Positions 1-11,904 of a stretch of DNA of 64,000 nt are shown here, piece by piece. The translations under genes were made by a program, and so were the position numbers. This DNA comes from Oasisia sp. SBJ-2009. Lineage: Eukaryota; Annelida; Polychaeta; Sabellida; Siboglinidae. The stretch is taken from assembly GCA_964017155.1 (NCBI GenBank), contig OZ024857.1:6683119-6747118 (forward strand), in the 5' to 3' direction. The stretch's first letter is position 1. Each line of letters begins with the position of its first letter. Under the pieces are notes generated by a model, which worked only from the letters and a program-made list of their open reading frames with translations, searched no databases and had not been told where the DNA came from.

Positions 1-1775
1 CTCGGATAACTACGCCGTTGCGCTTTCTTTGCCTTGCTGCAGCATACAAATTTAACTTAAACAGCACACAAAACATTGTATCTGTGCTCTCGTGCGTCCA
101 CAGATCTATGCTAGTTTGAAGACAATTATTCTTCAAATGGATATATAGAAGCAGGGGTCCGTCGTAAAATGACGACACGCCTGTATGTGCAGCCCGTTAT
201 TAATATATATGTTGTGTCTACTAGCTTACAACAAGTTTACTATTAATTTGCGTATGCGACAACTTTAGGACTGTCCTATTTCTCACTCTTGAAGTTGTGA
301 AGTTGTTCTTATTCGTCTTCGAAGAAGCACGGTTTATCACAAACTGGCTATATGATATTACCACGCTTTGACTTACAACTTCAGGACACAATCAGTTTTA
401 CTATTTAAGCCGTACTGGTTTGTACTGTGATTCCTGTTAAAGGGGTCAAGTGACTGAACTGCCAGTTGCGCCCCCGGGATGGCACAGGCTTACGTTTAAC
501 ACGACATACTGGTAAAATGGTAATATCGTAGCGTGTATTAAGTAACGCTGTATGTCAACAATATCAGCAGACATTGTTTCATCGAAAGTTGCTAAAAAAA
601 AAAACGACTTGAGATTGCGCCGTTATCTCGTCAAATACCCGAAAACTCATTTCTCGATCTTGCCGGAATGTGCGCAATGAAAAATTATGTATTGAATGTA
701 TTCATCAATATTTCTCTCCATGCTTTGTTGAAGATGAATAGCAACAACGTTTCAACTTCATGAATTAAAAGTCAATGTTCTGAAGTTGTCTCCTTCTGTC
801 ATTGTCGGTCGATTGCAGAGCGGACCTTCACCGATATACCCGGCCTTCTGCCGTCTGCTGTCGTGACCCAATTGTTTGGCCTGTATGTCCATAATCATAA
901 TAATCATAATCGTGACATTTATGTATAGCGCTGTTTCAACATTCATTGCTCAAAGCGCTGTGATCAAAATCATGATATTTATTATAGCGCTGTTCCAACG
1001 TTCGTTGCTCACAGCGCAGTATACAAAGTTCAAGAAAATAGGTAAGTATTCAGATTTACTATAAAATAGCAGTGGTCGTAGATGTTAATGTCAGATGCTG
1101 CGATAGCGTGTTCCATGAACTTAATCGGGGTTACCACGCTGAAAGCTCGGTCATCGCAGTGACGCCTTGTGCGTGGTACATACAATCAATTGTGTTCACT
1201 GGAGCGCAGCGACCTACCTGACTGGGGTCAGCCTACACACTGACCAATGCATTCAGGTGCATGGTCTGTCAGTTAATACAATTCTAGAGGACTTTTCAAT
1301 GTTTGTCTTGTCCACTAAGTGCTCGACGTGTAAGTAGAAGGATCTTGAACTTGATCTTCATAGATAGCCTTGTTGACTACAGTAACCAGGTGTCTGGCGA
1401 ATACAGGGCAGTCATGTCCCTCACGGATGGTCCTTTTTCAAAGCTTATTCGCATATATTACACAGTTACAGAGAATTGGTTGTACATATTTTTCAAACAA
1501 AACATTTCCTCCTCCGAATAGAATACTATATATACAGTCACACGATGTAGTACATTTCTTACCGGTTGAGAGATGCTGTGAAATTCATTATTTGTATGTA
1601 TGCTGTATGTATGTATTATATGTGATGTGACGATCATTTATAATTATTATATAGATTATGTATTTTAATCATGACTTAGAAACTGTTGTAATTATGCATT
1701 TATCTGTGCTTTGTTTATGTATTTTATTACTTTAGTTACGTATTTATTGTATTTATTTATTATTTTACTCAACGC
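1..1775. other. No recognisable gene
   Basis: AT-rich sequence with only short open frames that lack family motifs or codon structure. A short imperfect duplication around ATTATAGCGCTGTT-like sequence occurs near 920-1020. I see no RNA gene or mobile element boundary here. Confidence 0.5.
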
Positions 1776-2455
1776 GGTCGTACAGTGCGGTCGTGTCATG
1801 AGGTCGTGTCACGAGGCCGTGTCTTGTGGTCGTGTCATGAGGTCGTGCCATGAGCTCGTGCCACGAGGTCGTGTCATGAGGTTGTGCCATGAGGTCGTGT
1901 CGTGCGGTCATGTCATGAGGTCGTGTCATGAGGTCGTACCATGAGGTCGTGTCGTGCGGTCGTGTCATGAGGTCGTGCCATGGGGTCGTGTCATGAGGTC
2001 GTGCCATGAGGTCGTGCCACGAGGTCATGTCTTGAGGGCGTGTCATGAGGTCGTGTCATGATGTCGTGTCGTGCGGTCGTGTCATCGGGTCGTGTCATGA
2101 GGTCGTGCTATGAGGTCGTGCCACAAGGTCGTGTCTTGATATCGTGTTATGAGGTCGTGCCATGAGGGCGTGTCGTGCGGTCGTCTCATGAGGTCGTGCC
2201 ATGAGGTCGTGTCGTGCGGTCGTGTCATGAGGTCGTGTCATGAGGTCGTGCCATGAGGTCGTGTCGTTCGGTCGTGTCATGAGGTCGTGCAATGAGGTCG
2301 TGTCATGCGGTCGTGTCATGGGGTCGTGCCATGAGGTCGTGCCACAAGGTCGTGTCTTGAGGTCGTGTTATGAGGTCGTGCCATGAGGTCGTGTCGTGCG
2401 GTCGTGTCATGAGGTCGTGTCGTGAGGTCGTGCCGTGAGTTCGTGCAGTGTGGTC
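1776..2455. repeat. 13-bp minisatellite, about 52 copies
   Basis: The unit is GGTCGTGTCATGA with variants (GGTCGTGCCATGA, GGTCGTGTCGTGC). Because 13 is not a multiple of 3 and the unit has no stop on the minus strand, long frames reading as TRPHDTT/WHDLMARPHD appear there; they are by-products of the repeat and not a gene. Confidence 0.95.
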
Positions 2456-3193
2456 GATAACGGCATAAATAACAAGAGCTCCTTGAAACTTCGGATGGAT
2501 TAGACGTTTCTATAATATTAGAGGTCTTATGCATGTAATGTGTTGTTTCTCACAGATTGAGAGTTTGAAAATCGCCAGGGAACTTGGAATTTGGGGTGGC
2601 CAAAACAAAACAAAAAAGAGTTTTTGGAGCAGGCATTTCCCGAACCACGCAGGGTATATCGGCTAAGAATTCTTCCCTAGAAGCAATAAATATTGTGTTT
2701 TGTTATGTGTGACGGTTAGCTTTTAAAAGAGTTGTTTTAGTTCGAGAAAAACACGGTGCCTTATCAGTTGCATGACGTCAGCTTTGTCCTTTCAATAATA
2801 TCACAGAACACACTAAGAGTGGATTTATTTATTCGTGCTACACCAAATAATAGTACGTCAGTTTATAATGTGGTAAGTATAGAGAGTGTACCGAGAGGAA
2901 CGTGGACCATCCCGACAAGAATATTTAATAGTGGCCCGAGAGGGAGCCACCCATATCAGTATTACAGTTCAGTTTCTATTTAAAGACAACTTGTACTGTG
3001 TATTACTTAAGGCATTAACATTAGCATATAATAACGGATATCGTCACTGAAAAATACTGGATAATTAATGTTTATCAGGAGGTGTTTATTCACTGTGTGA
3101 AGTGAGTAGGTAAAAGTGTTCTATGGTGTTTGACCGTGGGTGACGTCATTGTGGTTGCCTGCCTATACACGTTCAGTTATAACAGTTAAAGTT
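2456..3193. other. No recognisable gene
   Basis: AT-rich spacer between the minisatellite and the foldback element. No ORF with recognisable similarity, no RNA gene seen. Confidence 0.4.
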
Positions 3194-3768
3194 TGTACAC
3201 GTGGTTTTTGCAATTTAGAATTGTTATACTTTACACGATTAAAAGAAATATGTACTCTGTGTCAATAAAGTTTAACTATCATATTAAGGAAGGTGTTTTA
3301 TTGATAAACTGTATCTAAAACGTTTCGAAAATGCATGATTTATACCGTAAATATACATTGTGCTAGTTGGCGATATTGTGACCATGACGTATGGTATTTC
3401 CAGCTATTTTCCTATGACGTAGATGTGCAGCTAACTTATTACGCATATGCTTAGTTCTCATGGGGCTAAAATGTCATTTTACCAAGTTGATTTCTTAAAT
3501 AACAGGTCAGCAGTTCAACGGGTCAACAATGAGAAAACGAACTGTTAAATTAAATATTAAGTATAAGCTACGCAATATAATAATGTCCAACAATTGTATT
3601 TATACACGAGGATATTGCGGTGATGATGTTGCAATTAAATGGTGTAAATTAGTAATGCTATTTAAGCTTACTGATATTTGTAATTTAATGTGAAAACTGG
3701 TTCACTTTTACCACTCGACGTGGGAATAATTACAAAACATTCTCGGATCTCAGAAACGTGTCGGTAAA

Positions 3769-3770
<2 letters not shown>

Positions 3771-3832
<62 letters not shown>
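3771..3832. repeat. (AT)n microsatellite
   Basis: Uninterrupted AT dinucleotide run of about 60 bp in the spacer of the foldback element. Confidence 0.97.
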
Positions 3833-3834
<2 letters not shown>

Positions 3835-3909
3835 TTCACTGGTTACTTTTACCACTCGACGTGGGAATAATTACAAAGCATTCTCGGATCTCAGAAACGT
3901 GTCGGTAAA

Positions 3910-3911
<2 letters not shown>

Positions 3912-3973
<62 letters not shown>

Positions 3974-4003
3974 CATATATATACATATATATATATATAT
4001 ATA
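3912..4003. repeat. (AT)n microsatellite
   Basis: AT run with small interruptions (ACAT), following the second copy of the spacer direct repeat. Confidence 0.95.
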
Positions 4004-4564
4004 TTGCAACATCATCGCCGCAATATCCTCGTGTATAAATACATCTTTGCGGTATTATTATATGGTGTAGCTGATACTTAATATGGAATTTAACAGTTCG
4101 TTTTGTGATTATTTTAGTCATTTTATGCAACTGCTGACCCGTTATTAAAGAAATCAACTTACTAAAATGACATTTTTAGCGCCATGAGAACTAAATGTAT
4201 ACAAAATAAGTTACCTGCACATCTACATCATAGGAACATAGCTAGAAATACCATAAGTCATGACCACAATATAGCCCACTAGCACAGTTTATATTTACGG
4301 TATAAATCATGCATTTTCGAAACATTTTAGATACAGTTTACCAATAAAACACCTCTTTAATATGATAGCTAAACTTTATTCACACAGAGTACATATTTGT
4401 TTTAATTATGTAAAGTATAAAAATTCAAAATTGCAAAAACAATTTGTGTAGATGCCAAATGAACCTTTCTTGCGCATTCTATGTTACATATGGCAGTAAT
4501 TTTTAAAGCGATATCCTTAAGTGTTTGACTGGCGGGGCATTGCTATTGACTATATATACTAGTT

Positions 4565-5712
4565 TTACGTCTCACAAAATGTCTGTATCCAGTTGGAGAC
4601 GACGACATCATACCACCTTGGCTTCCGATGTATTCCGTCCACAGCCTAGTCCAGAACACCGAGTGACATGTTGTAGATGTCAAAAAACGTTCCCACCGGT
4701 CCCCTTATATTCTGTCCGAAGGACGTCAAACAGTTCAAAATGTAAACGTTCTACATATGGGTTTGTTTTCCATTTCTCATCGTATCTCAGGTTTTTCCAG
4801 TATTTGTCTCTTTTTTGCTGACTGTTTTCCGCGAGTTTGCTGAACCAATTGCTGAACCAAAAAACCTTTGTCCTTTTGGCAACGTACTTTTTAATTAGCA
4901 TTTTCAGGTATTCCATATCGCCACGGACCTTGTCCAGCCCAGCTCTCGCTTTGTCGTGATTCCCTGAGAACAACAATATCACATCCGGGTATTTGTTACT
5001 TGGAAGGTATTCTCCAAATATAAATTCCTGATAAGTGTTCGACTGACGGCACAGTGGTGCTTCTTTTGAACTGTGGCAGTTCTTTTTCCAATTAATCCCG
5101 ACGGTTGTTACTTCCGTGTCCAGAAAAAACTCCATCACAACATACTCAAGGATTTTTTTCAGTGGTACTGTCACGACACGACATTGTTGCACTGAGACAA
5201 CCGCTGCAATCTCTGCGGTGTACAACGATGTCCGATGCCTTCAACTTGGTTCCTTTCGTAAAGTAACCCACATCTGGCATTGTACTTCCTCGCTCCCCTT
5301 TCACAGTGCGACATTTCAGAACCTTTTCCAGTAATTTCCGCGTCGCTGCGAAATATCGCACTCCGTTGGCATCTCCGAGCACGACGATTTTTGTGACATT
5401 ACGTCGCGTTAAGCACTTACGCAAGTGTTCCTTGTTTATGCCGTTAGACGGTAAGCGGCAGAGGTCTGGAAAGTACGACGAGTTTAACCATGTGCCGCCA
5501 GTCGGGAAGTAGTTATGCTCGAGGCAATATTTCCTGATGACGTCCACTGAACAAACGGGCTTTCTTTTCACGAGAAATTCGATTGGTCGTTGTTGACGCC
5601 CTGTAATAACAGATACTGGTGCCATCGATTGTCGAAGCACCATCACAAGTAGACAGCCGACGGTTATTGCGACGAAAATGTAACGTGAGTTGTCTGTAGT
5701 GATCATCGCCAT
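4565..5712 (-). pseudogene. Decayed SGNH-like type II membrane enzyme
   Basis: Starts at the ATG at 5712-5710. The N-terminus has a short cytoplasmic stretch and one hydrophobic segment (YIFVAITVGCLLVMVL, about residues 11-26), as in type II membrane proteins. About residue 108 reads KIVVLGDANGVRY, which aligns with the GDS block I of SGNH/PC-esterase-like hydrolases but with Ala in place of the nucleophilic Ser. The distal part carries the DGIH block with the Asp-x-x-His of this fold. The reading frame is broken three times: a seven-A run near 5153-5160 shifts frame, a six-T run near 4680-4685 shifts frame again, and a TAG stands where a codon for Trp is usual just before AVDGIH. Family assignment rests on motif memory; substrate is unknown. 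Homopolymer shifts could be assembly errors, but the Ser-to-Ala change and the internal stop are not at homopolymers, so I call it a pseudogene. Confidence 0.7.
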
Positions 5713-5825
5713 GTTGTCAGGAATGTGATTGTTTGATGATCTTAAGAGTTATTCTGTCTAATGCGCATTGACGGCGGGTCTGAAACAGATCACAGAACAC
5801 CGTTTAGGCTCAACCACACAAACTC

Positions 5826-5933
5826 ATATCTCACACACATGTACACGCACATGCACACGTACACGTACACGCACACGCACATGCACACGCACACACACAC
5901 ACACATTCGCAAAATCTTACGCACAAACACGCG

Positions 5934-5964
<31 letters not shown>

Positions 5965-5988
5965 CACACATTCGCAAAATCTTACGCA

Positions 5989-6033
<45 letters not shown>

Positions 6034-6372
6034 ACACACACACACACTCACACACACACACACCACACACACATACACACACACACACAAACACCCAAAC
6101 ACCCAAACACATACACATGCACCTGCACTTGCATGCTCACATACAAACATACACCTGCATATACAATACTCACACATGTGCACTTGCGCTCACATGCACT
6201 CAAATATACATACACACATGTACACATACACACATACACACATACATACATACATACATACATACATACATACATACATACATACATACAGACAGACACT
6301 CATTTATACATGGACAGTTGGGCACGCAATACAAACACACACACATGCTTGCGCAAACACATATACACCCAC

Positions 6373-6374
<2 letters not shown>
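5826..6374. repeat. (CA)n-rich microsatellite cluster
   Basis: CACACA runs interrupted by TACA, GCACA and a TACA/CATA tetranucleotide block (6236-6290). A 20-bp island, TTCGCAAAATCTTACGCA, recurs twice (near 5906 and 5970). Open frames here are repeat artefacts. Confidence 0.95.

Positions 6375-6434
<60 letters not shown>
6375..6434. repeat. (AT)n microsatellite
   Basis: Pure AT dinucleotide run of about 60 bp directly after the CA-rich block. Confidence 0.97.
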
Positions 6435-6438
<4 letters not shown>

Positions 6439-6479
6439 TGTGGGGGTCGGTCACATTTGATTTGTGGGTGACCTAGTGG

Positions 6480-7226
6480 CGTGTCGACCCCCACCAATTT
6501 GGTGTCACTTGTAAATAATGTGTAATGATATTCTTGTTGTTGGTTGTACATATGTATAAGACAGGTTTGCTGAGACTCTACTGATGTATCTGTTGCTGTT
6601 TATAATGTGTACCTATTAAAGTCATTCATTTTGGCCAATTTCAATCAAACTTGGTCTTGCATTGTTGCTTTGCATAGGAGGGTGTATGTGACCGCGGTTG
6701 CATACAATAATCCTATGTGAAGTGATAATTCAAGTGGCGACATCTGGTGGGTTAGGTCAGGAGTAATCACAGTAATACCCTAGCGGCGTCCGTAGTAATC
6801 AGCCTGAGTCTTTATAAACCAGTTCAAACCAGTACCCGTCCCATTCGTCACTTTGAGTTCGTGAAGCAGTGTCGTTTAACTCAGGAGTTCAATTTACTTT
6901 ATTCGTGTTTGGGAATTTAGTGTAGTTGGTGTTGGGAAATTTGGTATCCCTCCCACCTCCCTGTTCCACACTGTATACTGCGTGCATTGTAGTTTCTTGA
7001 CGCTTTTCCCTTTCTAGGTGCACGAGGTTTTATCCTAAATTTTTCCTCTTATGGTGTACTCAGGGTTTTTAGTGCGGTAAATTAAAGTAGTCAGTATTGC
7101 GCGTGTTGACCCCCACCAATTTGGTGTCAATTGTAAATATTGTGTAATGATATTCTTGTTGTTGGTTGTACATATGTATAAGACAGGTTTGCTGAGACTC
7201 TACTGATGTATTTACAATTGACACCA
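6480..7226. mobile_element. Duplicated 110-bp element; possible LTR or MITE remnant
   Basis: A segment of about 110 bp at 6480-6590 (landmarks GACCCCCACCAATTTGGTGTC and GTATAAGACAGGTTTGCTGA) is repeated almost exactly at 7098-7212. The second copy is bounded by an inverted pair, TGGTGTCAATTGTAAATA at 7122-7139 and its complement at 7209-7226. The intervening about 500 bp ends in TAAATTAAAGTAG and resembles a segment at about 21245-21395 (shared TTGATGCTTTTCCCT-like and GGTAAATAAAG-like blocks). The layout fits a degraded LTR-type or TIR-type element; no coding region remains. Confidence 0.45.
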
Positions 7227-7423
7227 CGCAACGCGTACGTTAGCGAGACGACAGTATTTTACAATGGAAACGACGAGCTGCGTGAAGACACACAGCAAAG
7301 CGGGTCAGTTTAGAGTTAATTGAGTGAACATGCCGTTTGACATGTTGATTGCACAATACACACAGACACACATTGACACTTCAGACATATTGAGGTAGCA
7401 ATCTCTTTTGTGTGAAATTGGTT

Positions 7424-7439
7424 GGCTCTGAAAAGAGCC
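7424..7439 (-). promoter_or_regulatory. Histone 3' mRNA stem-loop (H3)
   Basis: On the minus strand the sequence reads GGCTCTTTTCAGAGCC, the 6-bp stem and 4-nt loop bound by SLBP, 36 bp past the H3 stop codon. It is preceded by ACAAAC and followed by an AAAAGAGAT-like histone downstream element for U7 snRNA, so the mRNA would be processed without polyadenylation. Confidence 0.92.
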
Positions 7440-7474
7440 GTTTGTTGTGGGTGGGAGTCGCGACTGACACTGAC

Positions 7475-7894
<420 letters not shown>

Positions 7895-7896
7895 TT

Positions 7897-7906
7897 AATA
7901 TATATA
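7897..7906 (-). promoter_or_regulatory. TATA-like sequence upstream of H3
   Basis: TATATATTA on the minus strand, about 40 bp before the H3 start codon. It is close to the ATG for a histone promoter and lies in AT-rich DNA, so it is only a candidate. Confidence 0.3.
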
Positions 7907-8582
7907 CATGATAAAGGGTGAACAACAATAGAAAAACACTAACTGTATATACAAAAAGGCTTTCAACACCTGATAGGTAACTAGTCTACAGAGGAATATA
8001 GTCGATATTGGGTTATTGGTAGAAAAACTGGCCTGCTGTGAAATGTGTGCAAATTGTAATCAGTGGGCTTTTAATTTTGATTCAACTCTTTATTTGGCAT
8101 ATTTTTATCCGTTCTCTGTTGCGATTGTCGGACTTGCGGGGGCTTAGCTCCCCATCGATCCTTACATTGATGGTGTGACTGATAACAAATTGTGAAAGTA
8201 TACCTTACGGGCTTTTTGCGGCCGCTCCAGTAGGCAGAGTGTAGAGCCGGCGAGGGTAAAACCTTCCTCCAAGGGAAAAGTCCTCACCAGCCCTGACACG
8301 ATGAGATGATATGAAAGGTGTGATGCATATACCAGGATATATCCTACCATATCTGGAGTTGGAATTTTGGTAAATAAGCAATCGCCAGCATGTGCATACG
8401 CGAGTAGACACTAATCTATGTGCCTTTGACATGGTTATGTACATGCAGGTGTATATGCATGTAGTATAAAGAATACCGAAAATATGTATTTTTTTTGGGA
8501 AGACAAGATAGCGTGACGCCGTGTTGGCATTGAAAGGGCAGGCCGGCTTTTGTGTATGCTATAACCCCCGTATCGCAAGAGA

Positions 8583-8592
8583 ATATATATAT

Positions 8593-8667
<75 letters not shown>
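8583..8667. repeat. (AT)n microsatellite
   Basis: About 80 bp of AT dinucleotide with a short ACATAC interruption near its left end. Confidence 0.97.
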
Positions 8668-8670
<3 letters not shown>

Positions 8671-10604
8671 TGATTGTTAGTCATCACTGGAGTCACCACG
8701 ACTAGTGTCCTCATATTATAGGTGTTAACCGCCATGTAGCATATGACGACAAGTGTCCGCACGGTTGAATATATACACATCTCTATTCACAATAGATAAG
8801 GTTCCTTTCACATTGTTGTGTAAAAAGACGAATGAAACAAAAGCCAAAAAGTGTGTAAGCCGACTAACGCTGTATATAGCGTTCGGCGTGTTTGTAAACA
8901 CTTTCTTCGATCGTGCTCACTGGGCCGGGCACTACGAGGTGTGAAGTGATGCGGCCGAAACAAAGAAGCGACGTCGGTGGCTGACGCCTCGCATATGTTA
9001 CGTAATGTTCGCAGTGCGTTGAGAACTAGCGTTCACGTTGCGAGGCGTTGGCAGAAGGCGCGTCGCGTTGTGCAGGCTTGTCGCCCGAGTTGCAGAGTTG
9101 GTCCGCTGCGTCGCCCCGTCTTTTCGGTGTCTCGTGTCTACGTGCGGATTGGACTGTGCCGTCTCGGCCGGGCCGGGTTGTCAGTTGGCGGCTCTCTGAT
9201 CGTTGTCCACGTGGCGTTACTAGAGCAACTCAGGAGAAGCGCGTTTAACGTGTTCTAAAGACAGAGTTCTAGAACATATGGATTAATTTGGAATAGTTGA
9301 TGGAGTTGAGCACGGATGACATTGCAAAAGTCGTGAATAAGCACAATGGCATTTATGGTGGGTGGAGGCGCAGCAGAATTTTAATTGAATTTCCTTCAAC
9401 TCGCACTAAGGCGTTGTCTCGACACCAATACTTATTGAAAATGTGTCTTTCTAAACGGTTGAAGTCAGCCTTAATGCGCAGTGAAAGGCTACGTATGAAC
9501 ATCGCCTTAACGTTCAGCGTTGTCACTTTTTTATTTTCGTGTTTGCTTAGATTGCGCATGGTCCAGATGCAATATTTTAATAAATTAATGAGCAAGATCA
9601 ACATGTCGTTGTTGTTTTTGTCATTATTATGTTGGAAAATATGAAATCTGATTGCATTAAGTGTGATGGTAACGTGACATCCTGTTAGATGAAAAAGTGT
9701 CGTCTCCACGAAAGACCATAAGCCGCTGAGAGTACGGCATTCATAGAATAAATGTGAAATGGTTTCTGGTTGCCGTTTACATAAATAACATTTGAGGTTT
9801 CTAGATATATTGTATTTCTATAGCAAACTTTGGGTAGGTACGATCTCGTGCGCTATTCTCCATGCCAGGTCCCTATAGCGAGGTTCTACAAAAGCGCATT
9901 GCATCCATTTCCACGTTTCGGCAAAAACAATTGTAGGGTATACCCTGGTGATTCTAGGTTTAATTTGTTTTCGTTGTATAAGTTTACCATAAATAAACTT
10001 TGTTGTCACATATTGTCAGCCCATGAAGCGAGTTGCTTTTCCCTTTGTAGAAAGAATCTCGTGGGCTTCTCGTTGATTTCTAAGTAGTTAACTTTAGCTC
10101 TGATTTTGTAGCCTTCTATTGTTTCTACGAGTAGTTTATCTATATCATTTTGGGCTTGAATTAGTTCTTCCCTCCCCCGTCAGTGGTTACCCCTAGCCCC
10201 TCTAGCAACTTATTGAGCTTCGAACGGGCTCCCTTCTGTTTCTCTTTTCGAATACGCGATAAACGGCAAGAATGGGCTATTATAAGTTTTTTAAAGCTTA
10301 CTTTGCATTCCTCCCACCACTGTAAATTTTGGGCAACAATGTTTTCCAATTTTTCCCAAAGCCTGATGAAATCCGTCTGCAAATGCATGTCTTTCAATAC
10401 ATCTACATTGCATTTCCAAAATCCTGGGCCCATTTCTTTGTGCCCAGTTGCGTTGGTATTTAATACTAACTGGACCATGTCGTGGTCCGACACTTTATGA
10501 GGAATGGGTGGGTGGCTAACGTTGGAAACATCTTTAGTAATGGATTTAGAAACGTATATGCGATCAAGTCGTACATGGATATTCCCTAATGAATTTACCC
10601 AAGT

Positions 10605-11904
10605 AATAATAATAATATAATACTTATATAGCGCCCGATCAATTAAAATTGCTCTCAGGCGCTTTACAAACATACCTAAAAATAAATGTGTAAAGAATAC
10701 CTAAAATACCTAAAATACAGTATCTAAAAGCATGAAGATAGCGTTTGACAAATAGGAACAGAATAGAAAAAAATATATATATAATAAAAATACATAAATA
10801 AAGTAAAATAAATTTAAATACACTAATTGATTTAAACATGATCAATTAAAACACAAAAAGTTAAATTACAAAAAAGCTTGCCTAAATAAATGAGTTTTTA
10901 GAAGTGTCTTAAAACTGTTTACTGTTGAGGCAGTCCTGATCAAAGACGGCAAATTGTTCCATAGAACTGCCGAGCAGACGGCGAAACGGTGATCACCGTG
11001 GGTGACAGTCTGTGAGGCCGGTATGGACAAAAGGGGCGGCTGCGAGGCAGATCGTAGAGTTCTGTTTACGTGTCTGTAGTTGAACAATTCACTCAGGTAG
11101 TCGGGCGCTACCCCATTTAGAGCACAATAGGTCAATAGCAGCACTTTGTAGGTTGGTCTCAGATGAACTGGTAGCCAATGTAGTCGCTGCAGCACTGGTG
11201 TAATGTGATCGTATTTCTTCGTACGCGTAATTATGCGAGTTGCACAATTCTGCACCCTTTGCAGTCGCTGCATGGTGTTGTTTGGTATACCATAGAGGAG
11301 AGAGTTGCAATAGTCTAACCGGGATGTTACTAGTGCATGAACAAGTGTTTTACACGATTCATTTGTCAGATGTGGGCGAATTCGCCCAATGTTCCTTATC
11401 TGATAGTAACACACCTTCACAACGTTAGCGATCTGCTGCTCCATCCTCAGGTTACAGTCAAATGTCACACCCAAATTGCGCACGCACGATGACTGTTGAA
11501 TTTGATGGCCGGCTACTGTCATATACAAATCAGCAGGCAGGCTGTCGCGTTTCTTCGCCGAGGAAAAAATTATCACCTCGGATTTCTCCATGTTCAGTTT
11601 TAAGTTGTTATTTGTCAGCCAGGCAGCGACTTCAGCTACACACAGTTCTACCTTAGCAAGTGCCGTCACAATCGATTCGTCTTGATCAACAGCCAGGTAT
11701 ATTTGAAGGTCGTCAGCATAACAGTGATGGTTCATGCCATGTCTAGTAATAATCCGTCCAATCGGCTTTGTGTAGATACAATATAGGATAGGCCCTAGCA
11801 CTGACCCTTGTGGAACGCCACGCGTCACGACTGAACCACCCGACTCGGCACTTCCCACTACCACCTTCTGATTCCTCTCGCTAATATAGGATCTCAGCCA
11901 TGCA
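10605..11904 (-). mobile_element. 5'-truncated CR1/L2-like LINE inserted in the relic
   Basis: A 1.3-kb insertion flanked by the 4-bp direct repeat AAGT (plus strand, 10601-10604 and 11905-11908). Removing it restores the host element's E-Y-T-W-V-N-S reading across the junction. The 3' end (left side) is an (ATT)n tail preceded by a short GC-rich hairpin sequence (GCGCC...GGGCGC), typical of CR1/L2-type elements. The 5' truncation falls inside the reverse transcriptase coding region. Confidence 0.85.
10866..11904 (-). pseudogene. Reverse transcriptase C-terminal half (CR1/L2-like)
   Basis: The open frame runs from the truncation point (WLRSYISERNQ) to a stop at 10866, about 345 residues. It has the RT motifs GVPQGSVLGPILY (motif B) and CYADDLQIYL with the catalytic YADD, then LNMEKSEVI (motif D) and the C-terminal region LQRVQNCATRIIT, LHWLPVHLRPTYK and LKTHLF found in CR1/L2 elements. 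The frame is uninterrupted, which suggests a fairly recent insertion, but the N-terminal RT and the endonuclease are missing, so it cannot act alone. Confidence 0.88.

Larger units (their letters stand above)
3194..4455. repeat. Foldback element: about 450-bp inverted repeat
   Basis: The left arm (about 3194-3637) and right arm (about 4003-4455) are reverse complements with scattered mismatches. Landmarks are ATATGTACTCTGTGT in the left arm against ACACAGAGTACATAT in the right, and GAGGATATTGCGG against CCGCAATATCCTC. The spacer holds two direct copies of an about 75-bp sequence (near 3697 and 3836; landmark ACCACTCGACGTGGGAAT), each followed by an (AT)n run. This could be a non-autonomous foldback transposon or an inverted duplication; no transposase is present. 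Confidence 0.85.

Noticed and set aside
1776..2534. Minus-strand Thr/Arg/Pro/His/Asp-rich frames
   Set aside because: Pure product of the 13-bp minisatellite.
5761..6476. His/Thr-rich and Cys/Val-rich frames of up to 236 codons
   Set aside because: Microsatellite translation.
8977..9258. 93-codon Arg-rich plus-strand frame in the GC-rich patch
   Set aside because: No recognisable domain, and overlapping frames are open too because of high GC; no supporting signals.
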